From NCBI GenBank assembly GCA_963693085.1, contig OY856412.1, positions 1,131,196,244-1,131,260,243 on the forward strand: DNA of 64,000 nucleotides, given 5' to 3'. Under the pieces are notes generated by a model that saw nothing but the letters and a program-made list of their open reading frames with translations, was not told the DNA's origin and searched no databases. The translations under genes were made by a program, and so were the position numbers. Source of the stretch: Alisma plantago-aquatica. Lineage: Eukaryota > Streptophyta > Magnoliopsida > Alismatales > Alismataceae. This document shows positions 55,562-64,000 of this stretch, piece by piece (the first letter of the stretch is position 1; the number at the start of each line of letters is the position of its first letter).

Positions 55562-57092
55562 TGAATCTATGTACACCAACAAGGTATGGACCTTGGTGGA
55601 TCCACCTAAAGGGGTAAAACCCATAGGGTGCAAATGGGTCTTCAAGAAGAATGTTGACATGGATGGTAATGTACAAACCTATTAAGGTCGATTGGTTACA
55701 AAGGGTTTCAGACAAGTTCAAGGTGTTGACTACGCAAAACCTTTTCTCCAATTGCCATGGATAAATCTATTAAGATCACGCTTGTCATTGCATCTTATCA
55801 CAACTATGAAATTTAAAAGATGGATGTTAAAACCGCATTCCTTAATAGGAATCTTCTTGAGGATGTGTACATGACTCATCCTGAAGGTTTTATAATTCCA
55901 AATAGTGCAAATAAAGTCTGCAAGCTAATGGTCAATCTATGATGTGAGGCAAGCATCTTGAAGTTGGAATCTTTGCTTGGACGAGACAGTCAAAGAGTTT
56001 GGCTTTAGTCAAAATTGAGACGAACCCTTTGTTAATAAGAAAGTTAGTGGAAGCATAAATATATTCCTCATATTATATGTAAATGGCATACTATTGATGA
56101 GGAATGACATCCCTACCCTACAAATGATAAAACCATGGATGAGAAATACCTTCTCTATGAAGGATTTAGGCAATGCATCCCATGTCTTAGGAATTAAGAT
56201 CTATATAGATAGATCTAAAAGGCTTCTTGGCCTAAGTATAATACATACATTAACAAAGTGTTGAAGCGATTCAGCATGTAGGACTCAAAGAGAGAAAATT
56301 TTCCCATGCTCCATGGAATTATTCTCTCTAGAGCCCAATGTCCCAGTTCTTGTGAAGAATGGGAACACATGAGTAAAATGCTATATACATCCACTGTTGG
56401 ATATATCATGTATGCAATGATATGTACTTGTCCTAATGTCTCGTATGCTTTGAGTATGACTGGTTGATATCAGTCAGATCCTCGTAAAAGTCATTGGACT
56501 ACTATATAGATCATCCTTATGTACTTGAGAAGTACTAAGTATCAGTTCCTTGTTCATGGCGGTGAGGAAGAGTTGGGTGAAAGGGGTTACACTAATGCAA
56601 GCTTCCAATTTGTCAAGGATGATTATCGATAGCAATTTGATTTTGTGTTTTGTCTTAATAAGGGAGTTGTGAGTTGGAAAAGTTCAAAGCAAGATACAAT
56701 TGTTGATTCTACAACAGAAGTTGAATACATTGTTGCCTCGAGCGCAACAATGTAGTAGAAAAAAACACTTTTTGGATCAAGCAAGGAAGGTTTTTGGATC
56801 AATAAGTTCATCAGTGAACTTGGAGTGGTTCCAAGCATTAATGATGTACTAGAGGTGTACAGTGACAACAATGGAGCTACTATACAAGATAAGGAACCTA
56901 GATCACATCAATGTTCCAAGCATATATTTTAGCACTTCCATGTCATACGGGAGATCATACAACGAAGTGATGTGATGAGTTATAGAGTACCAACTCTACA
57001 ATGTTGCTGACTCATCAACAAAAGCACTTTTGCAACATAATCATGATGGTCATGTTAGATCACTTGGGATAAATTCATGGGTGATCGACTCT
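55562..57092 (+). pseudogene. Ty1/copia pol relic, copy 3 (RT and RNase H)
   Basis: Starts inside RT with SMYTNKVWTLVDPPKGVKP, then IGCKWVFKKNVDMDGNVQTY, and after a stop RLVTKGFRQVQGVDY. A frameshift follows and the TAFLN...EDVYMTHPEGF segment continues near 55,830-55,890. Further on are the VKEFGF block (about 55,990), LYVNGILL in place of the YVDD box (about 56,080), FSMKDLGNA (about 56,150), RSKRLLGLS (about 56,212) and the RNase H region (GYTNASFQ near 56,590; VSWKSSKQ-like near 56,670; DSTTEVEYI near 56,710). The Asp pair of the RT box appears lost. It is better preserved than copy 2. The upstream half was severed by the chromovirus-like insertion. Confidence 0.82.
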
Positions 57093-57109
57093 AAGTGTAA
57101 GTGGGAGTC
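57093..57109 (+). other. polypurine tract, copia copy 3
   Basis: AAGTGTAAGTGGGAGTC immediately before the LTR start TGTTGGTATG. Confidence 0.75.
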
Positions 57110-58729
57110 TGTTGGTATGTATGCCTAGAGAGCTAGTCATACGATGATTTGAATGTGGCATCATGTACTTGATTTTATAATAATAAAGGAAATTATGTTT
57201 ATTGTGTTTTGTTCAATTAAGAGATAATGATATAACATGATAGATGTCTAAAGAATGATGTTACTTGATGACATACATTTTCAGGTTAAGGACATGAACA
57301 ATGAGATCATATGCATGATAAGAGTACATACATTATTGTTATGTCCCTGGTCAGATATGATTGTGAAAGCAAAATAGACAACAATAATACATAAGAATAG
57401 AATGTGCGTTGGTTGATGACAAAATATCATTAGTCATGATATATGACATCAATCCAAACACATAGATACTTGTTAGAGAACAGTGTATTGGACAAAGCCA
57501 CCTTGAGAGCGATACATGGAATCATTGAATGGTAGTCAAAATCATCTCTCAAAGTGATAGTGGTGATTGTACTTCTTAGACATGAAGTTGGTGCACTCAT
57601 CACATGTCGTTCAATGAACTTTGACACCATCCATTGTGACCTTGAATAAAGGTTGCCATAAAGGTGGTGCTTGGGTACATTGTGACACATGGGGATTGAC
57701 TGTGAGTGATGTAGATGGGATTTGTCCCTCCTACCAGAGATCATATCCTGCCACTTGACAAGTGAGACTGAGAAATACATGGTCATGCTCATGTGAGTCA
57801 ATATATGATATTGATCTCACATGTATCCCGACAGTTTGCTCTCGTTTAAGAAATATAGATTGAGTATTAAGAGGATGGCGATTTCGTGCCTCACATTCAA
57901 TCTAGATATCAGAGACAAAGGAACTATAGGATCACGATAACACTAATCACATATGTAGGTTGAAGTTGTTCTCCAACTTTTCAATTAATTGGATAGCAAT
58001 GAAGTGTTGCTAGACATCACTCATTGCATGTGATGTCACAATTTGGTTATGGACATTCACTGCCAATGTTATTTGGGACTTATAGGGTCCACACATAGGA
58101 TGCACTTGGGATATGAGTTTACTCATAGATAAGGTTTAACCTGGTTACTAAAGTGTTTAGGTAATCTAAACAACATTGTTGCCCATTGGTTGACTGGAAT
58201 GTCCAATCAACTGAATGGGAATGCTAATCGACCGACTAGATGACCAATAGGACTGGATCAAGCATTGATGCTGACATAATGACATGCATTAAGCATGGCA
58301 TTAAAAGCCAATATGTTTGTGAATAGGAAATCAAGCCAATTGACTGATTGGCCATTCCAGTCAACTAATTGGGTGTCCAGTTGATCGAATGATGATTTGC
58401 CATAGATTATATTGAGGTTTTTTGGTCCTTCTTGTTGGAGACACCAAGTTATCCTTTAGTGGCACTAACTCAACATCTCAGTGGTGTCGAGCCTCATCTT
58501 GGTGCTACCAATATGAATCTATGATGATACTTCTTTTTCTACTAAATGGTGGTACCAGATTAGTTGAATTTCTATTTGATTTATCTACATAAAACAAACA
58601 ATGAACTGGGCTATAATAAAATACAATAGTTTTGAACCAAATGCACTAAAAATATGTATAATGGATGCACCCGCGATGTTATAGGAAACCATGAGATATG
58701 ACACTTTATATCCCCAGGGTTTGTGGAAA

Positions 58730-58737
58730 CCCTAGCC
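58730..58737. other. 8-bp target-site duplication CCCTAGCC, left copy
   Basis: An identical CCCTAGCC occurs at 59,272-59,279. Eight bases is the hAT superfamily footprint. Confidence 0.88.
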
Positions 58738-59271
58738 TAAGGGTGAGCATAATTCTATTAGTAACTGATTAACCGAATGGTTAATTCCAAATTGTTATTT
58801 TTTTTAGACAACTTGGCTAATTTGGTTAATTTATTTCAGTTAATTGGTTAAACTGTTATTTTTTCGGTTAAAAATATTTTGTGTTGGTTTAATCTAATTA
58901 ACCGAATAGTCACAATTTATGCAAAAAATATCTCGCTCATATATATACCTATATAATTTTACTTTTATTTCAAAAAACTGTCCGTTTATAAACCAATCAA
59001 GCTTTTACGAACTATATATCACCATGTTTATATGTAGTGTTACTATAATACAACAATTGTTCAAAATTTTATGATTACTTTCATAAAATATTATCACAAG
59101 AGTTGGTTAACCAAATTAACCGACGAGATTAACCGTTAACCGATTAACCATAACCGAACTAACTGGCACTAAGTTGGTTAGGTTAACGATTAAAATCTTA
59201 AACTACAAATTAATCATTTAACCGAATAAAATTAACCATAACCGACCGAATTAACTGAATGCTCACCCCTA
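58738..59271. mobile_element. non-autonomous hAT-type element (534 bp)
   Basis: Ends are TAAGGGTGAGCAT and ATGCTCACCCCTA, a near-perfect inverted repeat of the TAGGGGTGAGCA type known for plant hAT derivatives. The subterminal regions are rich in GGTTAA/TTAACC and CGGTTAA motifs on both arms. No coding sequence. The perfect 8-base duplication supports a fairly recent insertion. Its right end lies about 20 bases from the TATA region of the copia LTR. Confidence 0.88.
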
Positions 59272-59786
59272 CCCTAGCCCATCCACTCCTATATAAAGGA
59301 GGGGTGGCTAGGGCTCTCAACACACTTGTATGACGAGACTCCTCATCTCACAGTTATGGTAAAATGAGAGCCAGAGGCATCTTACCTGTAAAAGAGAGAG
59401 ATATCCAAGGGGAGAAAAGTCAACACTAGCACGTTGATCATGAAGAGACAACCTCTTCTTACTGACTCTTGAAGAGTGAGGAGGAGTTCTCAATGGTCCA
59501 TGTAGAGTACGCAGAGGTGTGGAAGTTGTTGCCACTATGCTAGGAGGACGTTGTTAACCGCCATCCATGATGCTATACTAGGAGAGTGCCATCGACTATT
59601 GTCTGAGTGTTGTTTGAGAAAGAAGCACAACTCTACGTGGATTGTTGCTAGACTTGCTCCAAGACATGTATATGTCTTGTACCTTCCTTCCTATTTGATA
59701 AGTGTTGGCATGATCTGCTGGTTATGGGGAATATGATAAATATTTTTTTGTTTCTGTCGTCATTTCTCATGACATGTTTTCCTACA

Positions 59787-61400
59787 AAGAACAATGTGGA
59801 TATGTTGAAGATTTGGTAGTCAATACTTAGCAAATATTTTCTCCGTCAAAAAAGAATTCTCCTGCGAGATCAATTTCTAACATGGTATGTAGTAGCATGC
59901 TCTTATATAAACTTGTACAATCACCGAATCTGTATCATTATCTTTTTCTATGCTAATGATACTTTGGAGATACAAAATATTTGATGCTTTGTACCCATAC
60001 TAAACTTGATGATAGAATGTTGTTGTTATTTGTGTCAAAATGAATCTTTTGAGTTAGTCTTTAGTTTAATAAACACAATTTGTACTTAATCGAGGTACTT
60101 TTATAAAAAAATATTTCTTTCCCTATCCCCATACCCATGTATCAATAAACACTTTTTAAATATTTCCCTAACCCTTTTTCTTTTCCCATATAGATGCATG
60201 TGTTGTCAAATAACAAATTTTCACAAATTTTCCTTCCCCTTACCATCACCATCACCATACAATTTGCCAACATGTACCAAACACAACCTACGACTATGTT
60301 TGGTATGTGATAAAAAAATGGTGGGAATGAAGAAGAGAAAGGGAGGAGAAGGTGATATAGATGGGGTCAAAGAAATTGTAGAAATGTAATTTGATATTAC
60401 GTGTTGGGGAAAGGGACAAGGATTGGAAAAGTTATACAATGTTATTTGTTACATGATAGGGCATGGTTTTTTTATAATTAAATACACCCCATTCAAGTAT
60501 AAGATTTTTTTTTCAATAGATAGGAAACAAGAGCAACATATATTTTTTCTTTCAACATAAACAATGAATACATCTCTTATTTTATTTTACATGTAGAGAT
60601 GTTAAATTATTATTGGATCTAAATGATAAAAAAGCTCTATTTGAATTTTTTTTTCACTTAGAAGGAACCATTATTTGGCATATCACATCATTATTAGTAG
60701 AGGAAAAATATAACGATATAGATTCATGATCTAACTTTACATACTGAGCTTTATATAATGAGATGTCACTACTTACATTGCTGGAAATGAATTCAGCGAT
60801 AATTTTTTTTCTTGAGGGGAAATATCTTTGTGGGAGATTGTTTATTCAGAAGGAAATATTATTTTGTGCTATATTATTTGTTGATTCAAAAATAATTTTC
60901 CTGGAGAAAACCTAGTTACTCGTGGAGACAAAAGTTTGGGTAGACTCAAACCTTTTGATAATTTTTTTTTAAATGTAAGAAAATAAATAACAAGATAAAT
61001 TTATATGGAAGATTTTTTGTACTTACAAGGAATCATTTTAAGTGAGACAAATTCTTGACAAGGAATCTGAATGAAGTGAGATACATTTTCACAAAGAAAA
61101 TTTCCAGTTGGAGGAAATCTCAGAGCCAATAGATTTTATTTGAAAAAATAATATGTCAGTGAAAAGAAACACACCTGGTGAAATTGAATAATTCCTTAAT
61201 AGGTGAGTAAGAGTTATTCGTCTGAAAGTTTTAATTGAAAGACAAGTGTTTGTATAGAGAAGAAAAGTTCTGGGAAATACTTTTTGTGTGGTTAATAATT
61301 AGCGCAGAGTTGTATTTTTTCTTAAGAACCAGATAGACTAAATTTCCTCTTGAATTCTAAATTTAAAATTTCCATTTTTCTATTAACATCGCTAACAATA
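59787..61400. other. intergenic A/T-rich sequence
   Basis: No gene or clear transposon. 60,225-60,400 contains a small inverted repeat (ACCAAACACAACC...GTTTGGT around 60,277-60,305) inside a CA/GA-rich block and could be a decayed MITE. The rest is A/T-rich. Confidence 0.5.
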
Positions 61401-61633
61401 TCTTTGATTTCCGCACTATTCCACTCCCCATTATTTACCATACAGTGCTTTTAATTAGCATTCGATTAGAAGAAAACAACAAGCGCGGGTCCTGAAACTA
61501 CATGCGCCCATATAAGTGATCCATCCAGCTTCCTGACCCATGTATATCCAGCGCGCTCGTCTGCCCGTTAGGGTTTTGTGGGTCGTTTTTAGCAGGGACT
61601 CTTCCCACATCTGACCGGAGATATTCATCTTCC
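61401..61633 (+). promoter_or_regulatory. probable promoter and 5' UTR of the KH-domain gene
   Basis: Composition changes from A/T-rich to about half G/C near 61,480. A TATA-like CCATATAAG lies at 61,507-61,515. GTTAGGGTTTT at 61,567-61,577 is a telo-box (AAACCCTA on the minus strand), common just downstream of the start site in plant housekeeping and RNA-related genes. The transcription start itself cannot be seen. Confidence 0.5.
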
Positions 61634-61967
61634 ATGGCTGACGACCAGCAGTACGGGTCTAGGGTAGACAACAAGCGCAAGTACGACGATCCTGTAGCGG
61701 CAGCTTCGGTTCCACGTCGTCCGACCGGCTTCTCTTCGGCGCCACCAGTCGCCTCGCCGTCGCCGGATAAGGGTTCCGTCCCTCCATCGTCGTACAACAG
61801 CATGCCGCCTCCCACCGATCCTATACAGCTGGCGAAGCAGCGGGCGCAAGAGGTCGCGGCTCGTCTGTTCAATGACGCGGAGGCCAAGCGCCCTCGCTTT
61901 GAAAATGGTGCTGGTGGCGGCGTCGCCGATGATGTCAGCGCGAAGGGATTTGGGGCTTCTGCGACTG
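61634..61967 (+). other. KH gene exon 1 (coding part)
   Basis: 111 codons plus one base. Donor G|GTTCGT at 61,967/61,968; the split codon becomes GAT (Asp) with exon 2. Encodes the low-complexity N-terminus and the QLAKQRAQEVAARLF helix, conserved in plant relatives. Confidence 0.85.
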
Positions 61968-63678
61968 GTTCGTGTTCGTTTTGCTCCTTTGTTTGCCTAA
62001 TTACATGATTGAACTTCCTGTGATTTTATAATTTATGATCTGCGCCAGTGTTTTCTGGTACCTTTTTTCTTAGTCTCTTGCTTAATTTCCCCTGTCGTTC
62101 TCTGGCCAGTGTAATAATACGTTGATTGTGTAATCCTGTTGGTCAGTTCGAGTTTTCACTCCAAACATTTTGTCGTACTTATTTCCGCAATAATGGTTAT
62201 GATCGTATCATTATAGTCTCAGATTTAGAATTTCTTACCATGCTTGTTTTTGTTTGTTGTTCTTTTTTCTCCCTTATTTTGCTCGCAACAGGCATTAACT
62301 GATTTTATCTATATTTTTAACAATTGGATTCAATATCATCGTTTTATTATGATCTATCAATGTATCTCTTTTGGGCGTTGTGTGTTGTATGTAAAAACTG
62401 AAATGGATCTATGTTTTTTTGCTATAGATTACTACTACAAATCACCGGTACAGAATACACCAAGCTCTCTTGGAGGAAGCACTCCCACATCATATCCATC
62501 ATACGGATACCCAGGCGGCGCAAATAAAAAAATTGACATTCCTAATGGCAGGGTATCTCTAACTACAATATCAAATATTTTCCGCTTTGGAAATGAAACT
62601 GTTTATCATTGATATTGCTGCCCCCCAGGTTGGTGTTATTATCGGTAAAGGTGGTGAGACGATTAAGTACCTTCAACTACAATCTGGAGCCAAAATACAA
62701 GTTACCAGGGATGCTGATGCAGATCCAACCGCACAGACTAGGCCTGTTGAACTGGTGGGCACTGCGGAACAAGTTAGCAAAGCGGAGCAGTTGATCAAAG
62801 ATGTTCTTGAGCAGGTACTTGTATTTGTAGTTAGGTTAATAAATTTTGTTAATCTTAATCCGTTCTTCTGATGCTAATTGTCTGCTATAGGCCGAAGCCG
62901 GGGGCCCTACTGCTGCTTCTGGCCGCAACTATGAAACATCCCAGCCTGGAGCTGAACACTTTACCATGAAAATTCCTAACCACAAGGTAGATCGAATTGT
63001 GGCTATCCTTTTTATATGCCAAAGCTTAGTAATCAAAAGCTTGATCGTGTGCCATTCTTTTAAACTATTTCTGTGATCAGGTTGGTCTTATCATTGGTAA
63101 AGGGGGTGAAACTATAAAAAGCATGCAGGCAAGGTCTGGAGCTCATATCCAGGCAAGTCATTTACTGTTCACTCGCCAAATGTCCCCCCACACGTTTTTC
63201 ATCACTTAAATTTGACTCGAGTGTGCTCTTAGGGCATGACATAACATAAGCACATACACTCACTCAGCAAACCATCGTTTCTCATAGCTGAATGTCAGTT
63301 ATAATAACTTCTTATATTCTTTATATATTCTAATTTTATCAAGGATTCTTTTGTTTCATTTTTATTTGCTAATCTATTTGTAAATTTTCTTGTATACAAG
63401 TCTACGAAAGTATCTATATTTTATTTTTAATCGGACAATAGCATGTACAAAATAATTATCTTTTACGTTTGTTTCATTATTTTGTTAATAAAATGAGCAA
63501 ATTTGCATTTGAGCAATCTTTTTATGGAGGTTTATCTTTTTTGCAATTATTTTTCTAGGTGGTGCCTCTGCATCTTCCACCTGGCGACCCTGCAACAGAA
63601 AGAGATCTCCACATTGATGGTACTCCTGATCAGATCGAAACAGCAAAACAACTAGTTGCTGAAATCATGAATAGTGAC
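61634..63678 (+). CDS. KH-domain RNA-binding protein, FUBP-like, 3' end beyond window
   Basis: A nucleic-acid-binding protein with tandem KH domains, probably nuclear and acting on RNA or single-stranded DNA. I infer exons at 61,634-61,967; 62,428-62,552; 62,629-62,814; 62,891-62,986; 63,081-63,152; 63,559-63,678, which join in frame to 311 codons. The start context is TTCCATGG, and residues 1-12 (MADDQQYGSRVD), followed by NKRKYDDP, resemble Arabidopsis At2g25970 as I recall it. Residues 1-110 are a Pro/Ser/Ala-rich low-complexity region with a basic KRKYDD and an AKRPR patch. KH1 covers about 146-215 (VGVIIGKGGETIK; GKGG loop at 159-162). KH2 covers about 239-310 (GKGG at 253-256). The Tyr/Gly/Pro/Gln-rich C-terminus of relatives would lie past base 64,000. 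Introns 1-4 and 6 have GT donors; intron 5 has a GC donor. This is the only gene here with no sign of decay. Confidence 0.9.
62428..62552 (+). other. KH gene exon 2
   Basis: Acceptor GCTATAG at 62,427. Encodes DYYYKSPVQN through KKIDIPNGR. Donor AGG|GTATCT at 62,553, phase 0. The last nine residues are the first strand of KH1. Confidence 0.85.
62629..62814 (+). other. KH gene exon 3 (KH1 core)
   Basis: Acceptor CCCCCCAG. Sixty-two codons from VGVIIGKGGE to IKDVLEQ. Donor CAG|GTACTT, phase 0. Confidence 0.88.
62891..62986 (+). other. KH gene exon 4
   Basis: Acceptor TGCTATAG. Thirty-two codons: AEAGGPTAASGRNYE linker, then FTMKIPNHK, the first strand of KH2. Donor AAG|GTAGAT, phase 0. Confidence 0.85.
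63081..63152 (+). other. KH gene exon 5 (KH2 GXXG segment)
   Basis: Acceptor GTGATCAG. Twenty-four codons, VGLIIGKGGETIK to SGAHIQ. The frame is kept only if the intron begins with GC: CAG|GCAAGT at 63,153. Using the GT four bases further on would shift exon 6 out of frame. Confidence 0.82.
63559..63678 (+). other. KH gene exon 6 (KH2 C-terminal part)
   Basis: Acceptor TTTTCTAG at 63,558. Forty codons, VVPLHLPPGDPATERDLHID and on to EIMNSD. Donor GAC|GTAAGT at 63,679. The following intron is open at the window end (at least 322 bases). Confidence 0.85.
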
Positions 63679-64000
63679 GTAAGTAGGGTAATGCTTGCGG
63701 TTGATTGTAGTAACAGTGGCTCTTTAGGAATGCTCTTGTTTTTCGGAAACTTATCTATCTTCTTATACAACTTGTTTTTTCTCACAACATATGTTTTTAA
63801 AACCTCACTTTAGTTTTGACATATGTTTTGCCTCGTGAGCTTAATGTTCCTTTTAGCCTAACTTAGCTCTAATCAAATATTCTTGCCGAATACTGCTGTT
63901 CCTGAGAACAATTCTAGCTTAAAAGATTTTCCCTTCACATAATTTGGTGAAATTAGTTCTGATATTTGGATTTCTACCCTTTCCAAATTTATGATGATAT

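Larger units (their letters stand above)
57110..59786 (+). mobile_element. copia 3' LTR (family copy c), with an hAT-type insertion
   Basis: Starts TGTTGGTATGTATGCC after the PPT and ends near TTTTCCTACA at 59,786. Without the 534-bp insertion and one 8-base duplication it is about 2.13 kb, close to the 2.11 kb of copy b without its insertion. A palindromic array lies at 58,180-58,400 (TTGACTGG, CCAGTCAA, CGACCGACTAG). The TATA region is CTATATAAAGGAGGGG at 59,289-59,304. Confidence 0.85.

Noticed and set aside
60198..60439. Small frames around a CACCAT/CATCAC run
   Set aside because: Low-complexity sequence with frames on both strands and no recognised domain.
61498..61887. Long minus-strand open frames (129 and 74 codons) over KH exon 1
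   Set aside because: Shadows of the G/C-rich coding exon on the other strand, which has a conserved protein and proper splice sites.
62244..62612. 122-codon open frame through KH intron 1 and exon 2
   Set aside because: Only its middle is exon. The upstream part lacks coding character and good splice sites bound the exon, so the frame is not a separate gene.
1..64000. tRNA, rRNA and organelle-derived DNA
   Set aside because: None recognised. tRNA-like matches are limited to retroelement primer-binding sites of 12-18 bases.

Overview
This window is nuclear DNA of a flowering plant. About 95 percent of it is nested, mostly dead transposable elements, and one ordinary host gene enters at the right edge. 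The plant assignment rests on Athila-, Tekay- and Ty1/copia-type retroelement proteins, primer sites matching plant tRNA-Asp and tRNA-iMet, CACTA/hAT/MITE elements, and a gene with short plant-type introns. I cannot name the species.

Layout. 1-872: subterminal repeats and terminus of a CACTA DNA transposon, cutting into a minus-strand Athila/Gypsy element (873 to about 11,190: extra ORF, palindromic 3' region, broken pol, gag, PBS, LTR). About 11,200-16,406: minus-strand Ty1/copia relic (RNase H, RT, gag, long leader, PBS). Its leader carries a MITE inside a TA microsatellite. Its LTR (16,408-16,981 and 24,502-25,296) is split by a gag-protease-only gypsy element (16,982-24,501) that has lost RT/integrase and ends in an inverted piece of its own LTR. 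25,297-31,375: a gypsy integrase fragment and unresolved repeat-derived sequence. 31,376-38,745: a second copy of the same copia lineage (plus strand), its LTR split by a 3.27-kb solo-LTR-like insertion. 38,746-41,000: LTR fragments. 41,000-55,561: a minus-strand chromovirus-like gypsy relic whose gag is split by a 10.8-kb element with 3.26-kb LTRs. 55,562-59,786: third copia copy (plus strand) with a 534-bp hAT-type element in its LTR. 59,787-61,500: non-coding.

61,634 to beyond the window end: the only convincing functional gene, a KH-domain RNA-binding protein like plant far-upstream-element-binding proteins. Six exons and two KH domains are visible, and the gene runs off the right edge.

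The elements do not cooperate as a pathway. Their relationship is stratigraphic. Three insertions have target-site duplications that read cleanly (AGCCC, AAACC, CCCTAGCC) and give a partial order of events. The most unusual observations are the retroelement bounded by two U3 ends, a recently moved long-LTR element with an already dead interior, and element-specific palindromic arrays placed upstream of the LTR TATA boxes.
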